From: Chlorocebus sabaeus
Lineage: Eukaryota; Chordata; Mammalia; Primates; Cercopithecidae
Direction of reading: 5' to 3'
Length of the DNA: 64,000 bases
Assembly (NCBI RefSeq): GCF_047675955.1
Contig: NC_132915.1
Coordinates: 52,156,026 to 52,220,025 of the forward strand
Shown here: one piece after another, positions 11,473 through 22,715 of the stretch
Layout of the letters: each line of letters begins with the position of its first letter
Position numbering within the stretch: position 1 is the stretch's first letter
The notes under the pieces: model-generated
Database searches by the model: none
What the model was told of the DNA's origin: nothing
The model's input: the letters and a program-made list of their open reading frames with translations, nothing else
Program-made: the position numbers and the translations under genes

Positions 11473-11484
11473 CCCCTTTTGTTC
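11473..11484 (-). promoter_or_regulatory. Polypurine tract of the ERV1 provirus
   Basis: The minus strand reads gaacaaaagggg immediately before the LTR TG, the usual position and composition of a retroviral plus-strand primer. It fixes the 5' edge of the 3' LTR. Confidence 0.65.
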
Positions 11485-11619
11485 AGGTTCTCACGTAGGT
11501 GAGAGGGTGACCATGCTTATTTACCAATATCTTGGGTTTTCAGTTTCATCATGTAATTTGTAGGTTACAGGGTCCTCATGGTCATACATTTCTTTGTTTG
11601 CCATTTTGGTTGAAGAGTA

Positions 11620-12030
11620 ACCATTTGACATTCTACAGATGGCTGCATGCAAACATTTAAAACTTCTGAGAGAATAGAGTGCACCAAGGAAACTACTGTT
11701 TTGACTACTAGCAGGATAAGACCAAGAGTTTAAAGTATGCTCCTTACCCAGGGTCCTCAAGAATCAAACCAACTAAAATCAAATAGATCAAAGAATTAGC
11801 TAGATAAAGAGTCTACTCATTTTAACCAAGCATCCTGTTATTAATCACCTACAACTCAATCTCCATAATACCCAACCCAATGTATTCTTCCATATGCAAC
11901 TAGAAGTGTCAGCACTTGCTCATATACTTCTGTTTAGCCAATAAGTAATCCAGAGCAATCCTATTATTTAGCAAAACTTTCAAAAGATAAAGTCTGTTGC
12001 GTAGCTGTAGCTTTTGCAGTAGAATCTGCT
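11620..12030 (-). pseudogene. ERV1 env remnant (transmembrane subunit)
   Basis: Minus-strand translations, moving between frames, recall the ERV1 TM ectodomain followed by a hydrophobic membrane-spanning stretch and a short tail near 11620. Several stops and frameshifts break it, and the surface subunit upstream (12030-12780) is too decayed to describe. No functional envelope is encoded. Confidence 0.6.
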
Positions 12031-12789
12031 TATAGAGCCTGTTATAAGAGATACATTTCTAACCACTGCTTCATTTACTCCAAACCACGGAGAAAAAGAC
12101 CTAACAAGTAGTGCCTATTCAGAAAAGTGAAAGCCTTCTGCCAGTGCTCTCTTCAACCTGTGCTGGCAATGTTCTCTTTAGCCTATTTTGTGGATAAAGA
12201 GGAGTTGAACCAATGTTCTGTTTCTGACCGATTATAAAGCAACCAATATCCCATTAAACATTTTTGCTTACATTGGTCCTTTATTTTTTATCTTGCAAGG
12301 CATAAGCTCATCCATATATGAGACTGGCTGTGAAATCTTCCACAAATAAAAGTATACCCCATGAGTGCACACAAGAGACCTCCTTTTTAGTTCTATCACT
12401 CACAGAGGCATAAGAAGGAAAAAATGGAGAGATGAGAGCCTCATGATAGCAGAGAAGTGTTGATCCATGATCTTGGGAAAAAGTTGTTCATGTCTGGATG
12501 CCATCTGCTTCTGGGGAGAAACTTCCCTGGTTATCTTTATCTTAAGGTTTCTAAAGGGTATAAAGTTCCTAAAGTCTGGTAGGGCCCTACTACGTTGTGA
12601 GCGTTGTGAGATTATTAACCTGAAGTTCAAGGTCCCAAAGTTTTGGTTTATTGTGGATGGCAAGGGCAGCTTTTCTCTAATGTTCTCAGAAGACTTAATC
12701 TCTGTATTCTATATTATGAAGGGTTTGCTTGTTCTCTGTCAGTGGATTGTTAAAAGCTTTCTTCACTTAGTGAAGATACATTTTGACAT

Positions 12790-13680
12790 AATACATTAAG
12801 GCCTTATAACATTTAGTCCTATCAGAGTTTAGTAGCAGAACGTGCATGAGGTTCTATTATTAGGTGCACAGGCCTTCCAGCGACTATTTCATAAGAGGTC
12901 AACTTATATTTTCCACTCTAAGTGGATCTGATTATCATCAATCTGCAATACCTTTGACCAAGGCAATCCAGTCAATTCAGTTAGCTTTGCATAATGTTAA
13001 TGTATCTGTAATACTGTATTTAATTATTTTACAACTTGTCCAGTGAAACAAGTACCTCTATCATTTGAGATTTCTCCAAGAATGTCCCATAAGAGAAATA
13101 CATTTTCTATAACCTTTCAGCTACTGTAAGAGCATCAGCAGTCATGCATGAGAAAGTTTCTATACAACCAGAAAACATGCATTGAATACAATAATTGAAT
13201 GAAATCCTTCTACACATGTTTAAACAGCCCATCAGGTAGCAGAAATGCACCTGAAGTTTTGATTGTCTTACCAGGATGATGAATTTGACAAACCAAACAT
13301 TGGTCATAAACGATTTTAACAATTTAGAACAGTCACCACACAATATATATATAGATATAGATATAGATAGATATGTATGTAATATATAGATATATGTTAT
13401 GAATATATTTGTGTGTGTATATATATTTGTGTATACATAAATATAATATATATGTAATTTAGATTATTTTATCTCTACCATGACGAGTCATTAAATGTAG
13501 CGCTTTTAATAATGAAAGATTTGAGGACTCAGGAAGGACCAGAAGGGTGTCCAGACTCTCCATGAGCCCACACTTAAATCCTCTTAAATACTACTTTTGT
13601 TTCTCTAATTCAGGTGCATAGCACTGTTCATTAGATGGGTTACTATAGGTAATTTGACCTTTATTTAGTCATGAAGAAGA
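12790..13680 (-). pseudogene. ERV1 pol remnant (integrase region)
   Basis: Minus-strand frames between 13345 and 12790 contain an integrase-like stretch, including the segment around the second catalytic aspartate (about 13070) and the C-terminal section near 12890. The part 13680-13480 looks like the RNase H/integrase boundary. A TA-rich microsatellite (13341-13457) lies between them. At least several frameshifts and stops are present. In order and orientation it matches the env remnant downstream. Confidence 0.62.
13341..13457. repeat. TA/GATA-type microsatellite
   Basis: Runs of atatat, (GATATA)n and tgtgtgtatatata inside the ERV1 pol remnant. Confidence 0.85.
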
Positions 13681-14709
13681 TGCCTGAAGGACAGAACTCC
13701 TAGGAGGGAAAGCTGGGGCAGGGAAGAAGTGGCCCTGTTGGGCTTGATTCTACCTTGTAGCTGCTGGTCTAGGCATTGAGAACTTGTCCCCATGCCTCAC
13801 CACGGTCACCTATCCAGACCCAGAATTCAGAGGCTCAAAGCCAAAACGTAAGCTCACAGTTACAAGTATCGAAGCAGGATATTTCCCTGACGCCTTTGCA
13901 GGACTTGCAACAGGAATGCCCTGTTTACTTAGCCCGCCACTTTCAACTCTTGGTGGGAGGAAGAGCGCAAGCAAATGAGATGGGAACTGGAGTACAGGAG
14001 CACTGGAATCGCTTTGGCGCCAGCAGGAGCGAACTCCATGAGGACCCGCACCAGCGTCTGGGCAGGGTGCGTGCCACCCCTGAATCCCTAGAGGGCTTGC
14101 TACAGCGGTCTGTTAGCTCTGCCATCCTCGGAGGGCTTAAGTGTTAACAGCTCGGTAGGCCCGCAACTGCCCTCCGCCAGTAAGCGCAAAGGGCCAGTGT
14201 GACAGCTTTTGTATCCACACTCATGGCTCCCAAGCTCTTGTCTGGTGTCCAGGAAAAATGAGGTTGCACAAATGAATTGAAGGATGGTAAATGCAGAGGA
14301 TTTTATTGCTGATAAAGTGACTCTCCGCATGAAGGGGGGCTGAAATGGGATGGTGGGGGTGGGCAGGTAATGTCTTAAAGCCCAACTGTCTCTGGCCAGA
14401 TTCTTCTCCGAAGTTACGCCGTCAAGCTGCCCCTCTGAAGTCAAGTCGCTTCTCTTCCCATGTCCAGCCAAAATCCCCAACGTCAGCTGCTTCTCTTCTC
14501 TGCCAGGTGATTCTGGGGTCTTTATAGGTACAGGATGGGGCGGGGCAGGGCCATGGGTGATTTCGGAAAAGGCATTGTTCCCAGCAGGAAAACAGGAATG
14601 TAAGTTCTCACCTTAGGCCATGGTCTCAGGCTTTTCGACTTGAGGGTGGGACCCTCGCCAAGCACTTGCCCTCTTGTGCCCAGAATTTCCCTGCCTCCTG
14701 TCTCTATCA
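13681..14709 (-). mobile_element. Foreign ERV1-type solo LTR inserted in the provirus
   Basis: A ~1-kb, comparatively GC-rich LTR on the minus strand. It starts tgatagagacaggaggcagg at 14709 and carries a TATA box (TATAAA, 14526-14521) and an AATAAA signal (14307-14302) about 210 bp downstream, which defines a plausible R region. The long tail to about 13681 would be U5. Flanks are near-matching 4-mers (gaag/gaat). Several open frames of 60-126 codons cross it on both strands; they reflect GC content, not genes. I cannot assign the family. Confidence 0.62.
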
Positions 14710-16290
14710 GAATCAAGTTTTTTCACTTGTCAATTTTGAAGCCATTCTTATTTTAATAACAATTCATAAGCTAGCTTTATTTACCAAATGTTATCACACA
14801 CACATAACACATATAGACATACAGACAGACAGAAACAGATGTTATAGCTTTCATTAAGGATTCTCATTTGCTGGCCTGGCTGGTTTTAAAATATTTTAAA
14901 TATTATTTTCCCCCTTTCAGACTACCAATCTCCCAAATACTTAGTTCATTACCCTAAGCAATTGGCTAGGCAACCCTAAATTTGCATTTCTAAAGGTACA
15001 ACTCTTAGGTGAAACAAGGAAGAAAATTTATATCTCAAAAGCATAGAGCTAAGATGTTAGGCTTAAATATAACATTATTTGCTCAAACCAAGGAAAAAAT
15101 GGTGTAAGCAAAAGTTCAGTTGAGGAAAAACAAATGTATGACTTGTTACATAAGTTTCAAATAATGGTAAGTGTTCCCAATATACACAGGCAGATACCCT
15201 TACAAATGAAAATGTCCTTTATAGATGTAAACCTCTTTTCCAAAGGGTTTCAGCAGAGCCATTTATAATGTCAGAAAGGTGTATCTTAAATAGGTGGTCG
15301 TTTTCATTTAGGGGCTGGTTCTTAGCTTAAATTGTTGAATTCAGGGTGGAGGCCATTAAGGAATAAGACAAAGACAGTGTTCTCCATGCCTGAACTCAGC
15401 ATGGATAGATCTGAAAAACAAGCAAACCTAATTTGCTTGAGGGCCTTATAAACACTTTATCTAGGATAGCTTTCTTTTCACCTTTGGAGTGGGATAGTAA
15501 CTATTCCAAAGGGTTAGCAGATTTAATTTTCTTAACAATTAGTTTGCTTAAGCTTTTTATTTGCCTTTTATAAGAAATTTAAAAAACCTACAAATATGGA
15601 AATATTCTTAGAAACTTCTGCACATCACTAGGCATCCCTGAATTAGACTAATTCAGGAGCCCTCATTTTCAAATGCATTTCTTAAAGTGCAATATTGTGC
15701 ATTTGGAACATTTCATTGTCATTTAAAATTATCTTTGGTAAAATTTTGTCACTTCTGTAAGAATTTGCTGATCCTAGACCTAATACTTGTACATGTTTTG
15801 TAGGCATAGTCAGAAGGTACATTACTCTGTTCTTCAGAAATTAAGGATTCCATTGTTACTTTGAATCTTGACTTTGGCTCTTAGATTTCCTGACCAACTT
15901 AGTCAATTACTTTTCCCTACCTATGTGTGCAAGAAAAAAGAAAGAAAGAAGGTAGAACACAAAAACCCCTGCAAACTTTTGGAAGCTGAAGTTTGCTCCC
16001 CCTACAGTGTTACCATTACAATTGTTTTCTGTCAGACCCGGTCAAACATATGAGATCTCTAATTGTACTCAAGCCAATTATTGGATTCAATCTGATCCTG
16101 GACCCAGTCCAGTTTCTACTGAAATTTCCAAACTCAGTTTGGATCAGAAATTTGCTGAAACTTGGACAGCTCAAAACATAAATCCATGGAGCTTCAGAAT
16201 CTGAGAAGGAGCCGGAGAGAGCATTGGACACAATGGGCCCGGCAGGTACTTTTCTTGATCACGCAGCGCTCCTGGCTGTTGCTGAAGCTC
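14710..16290 (-). pseudogene. ERV1 leader/gag remnant
   Basis: It lies between the LTR insertion and the primer-binding-site region. The minus-strand text at about 15460-15330 resembles a retroviral capsid segment, but stops are frequent. The minus-strand frame 16231-16016 (71 codons) lies in the leader position. The rest shows nothing recognisable. The call rests mainly on position within the provirus. Confidence 0.4.
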
Positions 16291-16316
16291 TACTTCAGAT
16301 TCCACTTCTGATGTCA
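16290..16316 (-). promoter_or_regulatory. Possible tRNA-Leu-type primer binding site
   Basis: On the minus strand, tgacatcagaagtgg directly abuts the end of the 5' LTR remnant. It resembles the complement of the 3' end of tRNA-Leu (CAA), with mismatches in the first bases. Degenerate, so the tRNA assignment is tentative. Confidence 0.4.
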
Positions 16317-16445
16317 CTTTAGAAAAACCTTAGACAAATTAAATTTAACAGAGTTTAACTGAACAAAAAACGATTTGCAAATTGGGCAGCCTCCAAGCCA
16401 AAATAGGTTCACAGGTTCACAGAAGCTCCATGGCTACTGCATGGT
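16312..16445 (-). mobile_element. Truncated 5' LTR (U5 part) of the ERV1 provirus
   Basis: Plus-strand text aaaccttagacaaattaaat (16326) and ctactgcatggtcaattctc match the 3' LTR at 10709-10830. Sequence beyond about 16445 no longer matches, so U3 and R have been lost. Confidence 0.65.
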
Positions 16446-16568
16446 CAATTCTCATCATTCCTTTTTAGAAATTTTCTGCCCATTTTTCCTTGTTATTTCT
16501 CCAAATGATCTTTATAAGCACCATATCTAGTTTAAAAATGGTTTTTTTTTAAACTTTTAATTTAACAA

Positions 16569-16639
16569 GTAATTGAAACTAAAAACTTGTTATTAAAATA
16601 ACCATACAGCTAAACCATTTAGTTTTTAGTTTTAATTAC
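16569..16639. repeat. Short inverted repeat (18-bp arms)
   Basis: Positions 16569-16586 (gtaattgaaactaaaaac) and 16622-16639 are inverted copies with one mismatch, separated by 35 bases. It may be a relic of a MITE, or chance in AT-rich DNA. Confidence 0.6.
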
Positions 16640-16671
16640 AAACACTGTATTTTATTTTATTATACTGTAAC

Positions 16672-17192
16672 TTTTTTATTATTATTAAACTTTAAGTTCT
16701 AGGGTACATGTGCACAACATGCAGGCTTATTACAAAGGTATACGTGTGCCATGTTGGTTTGCTGCACCCATCAACTCATCATTTACATTAGGTATTTCTC
16801 CTTACGCTGTCCCTTCTCCAGCCCCCCACTCCCCAACAGACCCCAGTGTGTGATGTTCCCGTCCCTGTGTCCATATGTTCTCATTGTTCAACTATCACTT
16901 ATGAGTGAGAACATGCGGTGTTTGGTTTTCTGTCCCTGTGATATTTTGCTGAGAATGATGGTTTCCAGCTTCATCTATGTCTCCGCAAAGGACGTGAACT
17001 CATCCTTTTTTATGGCTGCATAGTATTCCATGGTGTATATGTGCCACATTTTCTTTATCCAGTCTATTATTGATGGACATTTGGGTTAGTTCCAAGTCTT
17101 TGCTATTGTGAATAGTGCCATAACAAACATACATGTGCATGTGACTTTATAGTAGCATGATTTATAATCCTTTGGGTATATACCCAGTAATG
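16672..17192 (-). mobile_element. L1PA-type 3' end, minus strand
   Basis: The plus strand reads aagttctagggtacatgtgc (16693), the reverse of the L1PA 3' UTR, through the ORF2 end, to tatacccagtaatgg at about 17178-17192. It stops abruptly there and continues as Alu. Confidence 0.9.
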
Positions 17193-17466
17193 GTCTTGCT
17201 CTGTCACCCAGGTTGGAGTGCAGTGGCATGATCTCGGCTCACTGCAATCTCCACCTTCTGGGCTCAAGTAACTCTCATGCCTTAGCCTACTGAGTATTTG
17301 GGATTACAAGCTTGTGCCACCATGCCTGGTTAATTGTTTTGTATTTTTAGTAGATACAGGGTCTCACCATGTTGGCCAGGCTTGTCTGGAATGCCTGGCT
17401 TCAGGTTGATCTGCCACTTTGGCCTCCCGAAGTGCTGGGATTACAGGTGTAAGCCACCATACCTGG
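17193..17466 (-). mobile_element. Alu SINE fused to the L1, without its A tail
   Basis: Minus-strand Alu beginning inside its right arm at tcttgctctgtcacccaggt. The T run and first bases expected at this end are missing, and the L1 is joined directly. At the other end tgcctggaggaatt occurs twice in tandem (around 17462-17491), just past the Alu head. Confidence 0.87.
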
Positions 17467-17491
17467 AGGAATTATGCCTGGAGGAATTTCT

Positions 17492-18120
17492 GCATTCAAA
17501 AGTATACATTTTATTTTCCTTTCCTTTATAAATTCATTTTTTTGCTTTCCTTAGTTTCACATCATCATCCTTTGACTATCATTTTAAATTTAATACATAA
17601 TTTTTTTTTCTTGTTTGATAACTTCAACATTAAGGCAATGAAATAAATTTGAAGATATATTAAGGATAGTTTTTCTAGCCATGTTTACTGAACCATCTGA
17701 CAATTTCTGGCTCCAACACTTAGTGGAATACACTGTTCTACATTAAGTTCTGAATTTTTGGACAACTCTCTATTAATGCTTTATGATATTCACAAGTTTT
17801 ACTTTATATATATGTTCCCCATGGTTTTAGGGATTGCAAAAAGTGTTTACTTTCTTTCACGAGTTTATTCACAGCAGACCACTTAGTAGAACATTTTTCA
17901 TTATTGTTAAGAAGACAAGAATATGGCTTTAACTTATTGAATTACCATAATTACCAATTTATGTTGACTATCTTCTGGTTTTTCAATCAATCCTAAAAAA
18001 AATTCAGTTTTATTATATGGAAAAAATATTTCTGAGAAGCCAGATAACATAATTTTAATGAGCAAAATCCATTATATAATCAATGTCATATATTCCCTTT
18101 TGATACACACATACGTGACT
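17492..18120. other. No gene or clear repeat
   Basis: AT-rich sequence with no supported feature. Confidence 0.4.
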
Positions 18121-18335
18121 TTTTGTTTTTATTTTTTATTTGAAAAAAATAGATTCATTGGAAGTTGCAAAACTAGTGCAGAGAAGTTTCACGTGCACTT
18201 CACTCAGCATCCGCCACTGGCTGCACTTTATAAACAACAAAAACAATCTCAACTAGGAAAACTTTTAATAATGACAGCAAATGTTATTCTTCTAATTATA
18301 TTCTTTCTTCATTTTCTATGTGTCCCAAATGATTT
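18120..18335 (-). mobile_element. Old L1M/L1ME 3' UTR fragment
   Basis: The plus strand aagttgcaaaactagtgcag (18162) followed by ttcactcagcatccgcc resembles the reversed 3' UTR of ancient L1ME elements. Strongly diverged. Confidence 0.45.
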
Positions 18336-18345
18336 TATGCCATTT

Positions 18346-19420
18346 TAGTGTTTGTATTAAAATAGAAAAAGATTGTTCCTCTAGAGTTGATTTTTCAGTA
18401 ACATTCTTTATTGTTATTCTATTTTTCTTTTTGTTTTAAATACCCCTGCAAATATGAAATAGTTCTTTTTCTCTGGAGTGTGGAATTTTTACACACCTGA
18501 TTTGATTTAATTTTAATTTATAACCTAACATTTCAGGGGAATTAACTGTGTCCTACCTTTCGTTGCCTTCCAAGTTGTATAACTTAAAGGCTTTTTTAAA
18601 AATAGCAAACAATTATCCACCTAGTGTCGAATAGTGGAGATGGATAATATAGCAATGTGATTTAAAAATTGATCCTAGCTCTACTCAGCTGAGCATAAAA
18701 GAAAATATATGACCTGCTGGAGAGACATAGTAAGCCTGCAGCATACAGTACATCACTGCCAAAGCCAGAAAAGGTTTTAAAAGACCTTTCTGCTAAGGAA
18801 GCTTGCTATCTGCTATATGATCCTAGCCAGACTTTTTCCTGACCTTGAAAAAACTAAAAGTATAATCAATGATCATCTAATAGCAGTTGTTCAGGCATTG
18901 TATGTGGTATGCACTTTCTGCTGAACCACAGATGATGTTTACCCCATCTGAAGAAACCATACTGTCAGACAGTCAGTAAACAAAGATTTGTCTCTCTGGA
19001 AATGCCGCAGACTGTAAATACCAAACTGGCCAACCATGGCTATTTTAGAATCCATTCACATTAAAAATACCATTATACCCGAACTATAAATTTACCTATT
19101 TGTGATTCTGCAACCATTAGTAGGATTATGGTTTTTGAAGGAAAAAATAACCAAAACATTTATTATATTATTTGCCAATGGAGGCATTTAAGACCATATC
19201 CAAAACTGTGTATAGTTGCCAAAAAGGTCATTCTGAAGCAAAATACCAAGTTTTATGATTCAGAAAGGCATAACCTTTTGAATGAGCTTGATTGAAGCTG
19301 AAAAGAACATTTAAATGCATATTGATGCTTAAGATGTGTAGGGTATCATGGAATCAACTAGAAAAAGAAATCCAAAAGGTTACCTGATCCAACTATCTGT
19401 TTTCCAGCTGGGTGATTGTG
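18346..19420. other. No gene or clear repeat
   Basis: AT-rich unique-looking interval with no supported feature. Confidence 0.45.
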
Positions 19421-19439
19421 AAGTCCACAAAATGGAGGA

Positions 19440-19600
19440 GATATTTAATGGTGACATTTATTCATTGACTCAACACACTTTCATTGAAAACACCGATTAC
19501 TTGCTAGGCACTGCATTAGGTGCCAGAATTACAGAGGAAGTCATATACTTTGTTCTCAAAGAGTTCATAATCTAAGAGGAAAACAAAGCAAAGTGCAGGA
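19440..19600. repeat. L2/MIR-class relic
   Basis: Pattern of ttcattgactcaacacactt, then ggcactgcattaggtgccag, then ctcaaagagttcataatcta, typical of an abundant mammalian-wide repeat. Family uncertain. Confidence 0.45.
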
Positions 19601-19830
19601 ATAATCAGAGAGTCAATTATTTCTGAACTCTTTTTTTTTTTCAAGTAGTTCTCATCTAAGTTGTTTTTTGTCATGAGAAAATTAGATATGTTGCTAAAAA
19701 TTCACGACTGTTGCAAGAAAAAATAAAAGACAATGGAGGTCAGAAGAAATTACGGGCAAGTGATACAATGTAAAGCAGCCAGAAAGGGCAGACAAGCCTC
19801 CGTAATCATTGTACATCTGTCAAATAAGAG

Positions 19831-20818
19831 TGAACAGGCAACCTACAGAATGGGAGAACATTTGTGCAATCTACTCATCTGACAAAGGGCTAATATCCAG
19901 AACCTACAAAGAACTCAAACAAATTTACAAGAAAAAAACAAACAACCCCATCAAAAAGTGGGCAAAGGATATGAAGAGACATTTATCAAAAGAAGACATT
20001 CACACAGCCAACAGACACATGAAAAAATGCTCATCATCACTGGCCATCAGAGAAATGCAAATCAAAACCACAATGAGATACCATCTCACACCAGTTAGAA
20101 TGGCGATCATTCAAAAGTCAGGAAACAACAGGTGCTGGAGAGGATGTGGAGAAATAGGAACACTTTTATACTGTTGGTGGGATTGTAAACTAGTTCATCC
20201 ATTATGGAAAACAGTATGGCGATTCCTCAAGGATCTAGAACTAGATGTACCATATGACCCAGCCATCCCATTACTGGGTATATACCCAAAGGATTAGAAA
20301 TCATGCTGCTATAAAGACACATGCACACGTATGTTTATTGCGGCACCATTCACAATAGCAAAGACTTGGAATCAACCCAAATGTCCATCAGTGACAGACC
20401 GGATTAAGAAAATGTGGCACATATACACCATGGAATACTATGCAGCCATAAAAAAGGATGAGTTTGTGTCCTTTGTAGGGACATGGATGCAGCTGGAAAC
20501 CATCATTCTTAGCAAACTATCACAAGAACAGAAAACCAAATACCGCATGTTCTCATTCATAGGTGGGAACTGAACAATGTGATCACTTGGACTCGGGAAG
20601 GGGAACATCACACACCGGGGCCTATCATGGGGAAGGGGGAGCGGGGAGGGATTGCATTGGGAGTTATACCTGATGTAAATGACGAGTCGATGGGTGCTGA
20701 CGAGTTGATGGGTGCAGCACAGCAACATGGCACAAGTATACATATGTAACAAACCTGCACGTTATGCACACGTACCCTAGAACTCAAAGTATAATAATAA
20801 TTTTTAAAAAAAGAAAAT
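19831..20818 (+). mobile_element. L1PA (L1PA7-like) 5'-truncated 3' end
   Basis: ORF2 C-terminal region plus 3' UTR and A-rich end. The frame is open from 19809 to 20297 (162 codons) and is then closed by TAG at 20295-20297, where the sister copy at 26119-27018 keeps TAT. The remainder of ORF2 continues in frame at 20331-20573. The 3' UTR contains an 18-bp tandem duplication (20680-20697 and 20698-20715) shared with the other copy. No promoter or ORF1, so it is immobile. Confidence 0.92.
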
Positions 20819-22324
20819 TGCAACAGAAATAGCTAAAGTTCTAGAAATACGTTTGGTGAAAAAGTTTTATAAATAGCGCAAACTTTGCTAAATTGCAGCC
20901 AGAGGTGAGAATGCACAAAAATAAGTGAAAATGCTTTGAAACCCAGATATGATTGTTATAGCACAGATTAGGTCCTGTTGTGGCATGGGCCGTAAGGATG
21001 AAAGGCACAACAGAGAGCTAGGTAAATGACACAGAGCAAAGAAGATCTCCGGGAGGCTTTTCCCTTGGTTAAGACTTCACCAACATATTAACTGAGAGGT
21101 ATTGGAAGGTTGTTATACATACATTTTCTTATCCCATACATAATGTTTACAAAAATTTTTACTGCCGTTTTTAGCTATAATAAAGCATTATGTTCTCAGG
21201 CAAAGTTTGAAAATCAGAGGGATACCAGTAGAGAAGTGGCAGAACTCAGGCTACCTGAGTGCTCACCCTTCCCTTCCTGAGGCAGGCTTCAATATCCAGG
21301 TCTCATGGGGCATTATGTGCTTAGCAATAAAGTCTGCTTCCTTTTGTTTTTCATGGGACAGGGGGAATAAGAACAGACAGCATGAATTGTTGATATGGTG
21401 AATGCAGCTGAAACTTCTGCTAACTTTCTGGTGCACAGGTTACACAGACTAGAGGAACAGAGGCTCTTCAACAATAATTTGCTAGCCTTTTCTTTAAAAA
21501 ACAACTTATATGTGCAGCACATATCTTTATATAAATTAAGGTGTTATAGCTGTTTTTAAAAGCAGAGGATGCTTTGCCTGGCACATAAGAAAGCAGGAAA
21601 TGAAATGGTAAGCAGAGCTCAAAAAGGAAAGAAACCTTTAGGAAATTACTTCAAAAGTAGGCTATAAAAGAGGAGAACACTGGAAATAATGTCCTGGGTT
21701 GAGCAATTCTGAAGGCCAGGAGACTCCCAAGGCTTTCCTTTTTCCCGAAAGTTTTCTTCTTCATAGTAACTAGGTAAGAAAAGATTGCAACAGGTGATGA
21801 CACCAACTAGAGCTATTTAGAGTACACAGCATACCCAAACACTTTAATAATAAAACAATATAAGATATATTTTTATTAAAAAGTTCTAAAGGGAAAAGAG
21901 AATCCCCTGATAGATAATATACAGAGTCAATAATGCACCAAATCATATGAAAATATAAAAGTTAATTATGTGTTGAATCTTAAAAAGAGTATTTTATAAT
22001 GCTTTCACTAATTGTTTTAATATAGTAGATATTACATCTATTTTTTCGTACCTCATTGACCATGCCTAGCCAGTTTTTCCTTTCAGTTTTTTTCTTTTTG
22101 CTCTTGTCTGTATTATTTCTTCACTGTTGCTGTAATAGTCATAATTCTAAACAAATGTAATATCACCTTATGGTTTAAATAGAATGTTCCTTTCTGCTCT
22201 CAAGTCTCTTTGTGTTCTACTAATCTTATGCATTCTCCAGATTGATGTTATTAAGTTCAGCTTTATATTCATCACTTTCCCACTAAAATTGTCTTCATGC
22301 TTTTGTCATTTCCTCTAATAATAT
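20819..22324. other. No gene or clear repeat
   Basis: Mostly AT-rich unique-looking DNA. Short frames of 64-69 codons near 21207-21522 have no recognised domain. Confidence 0.45.
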
Positions 22325-22715
22325 TAAAAAAATTGAATGGATGGAGATAGAGCGTAGAGTGATTGTTACCAGATGCTGGGAAGTATAGTGGAGAAGAGGA
22401 GCAAAGGAGCGGGTGGTTAATTGGTACAAAAGTACAGTCAGATAGAAGAAATAATATCTAGTGTTTAGTAACACAATAGAGTGACTACAGTTAACAATAA
22501 TTTATTGCATATTTCAAAATAACTAAAAGAGTATAATTGGAATGTTCCTAACACAAAGAAATGATAAATGCTTGAACTGATGGATACCCCAGTTATTCTG
22601 ATTGGATCATTACATATTGTATGCTTATATTAAAATATCACACCTACCCCCATAAATATGTATACCTTATGTATCCATATAATTTAAAATGAAAAATTAA
22701 AAATACAAAAAGACC
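22325..22715 (+). mobile_element. L1MB/L1MA 3' UTR fragment
   Basis: Characteristic text: gattgttaccagatgctggg (22361), gactacagttaacaataatt (22483), and a terminal ataaatatgtataccttatg before an A-rich end. Confidence 0.82.

Larger units (their letters stand above)
10700..16445 (-). mobile_element. Degenerate ERV1 provirus (minus strand)
   Basis: In minus-strand order I see: a truncated 5' LTR (16445-16312), a tRNA-primer-binding-site-like stretch just inside it, gag-like remains, pol (integrase) at 13680-12790, env transmembrane-subunit remains at about 12030-11620, a polypurine tract at 11484-11473 and a 3' LTR at 11472-10700. The two LTR pieces share U5 sequence. Reading frames are broken throughout, so nothing is expressed as an intact protein. 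A foreign ~1-kb LTR (13681-14709) and a TA-rich microsatellite interrupt pol. Integrase- and TM-like similarity places it in the gammaretrovirus-like ERV1 class; I cannot name the family. Confidence 0.72.

Noticed and set aside
13776..14147. 123-codon plus-strand frame near 13.8-14.1 kb as a gene
   Set aside because: It lies antisense within an LTR and overlaps several other frames; no domain or conserved motif seen.
19809..20297. 162-codon plus-strand frame as a gene
   Set aside because: L1 ORF2 C-terminal fragment, ending at a nonsense change.
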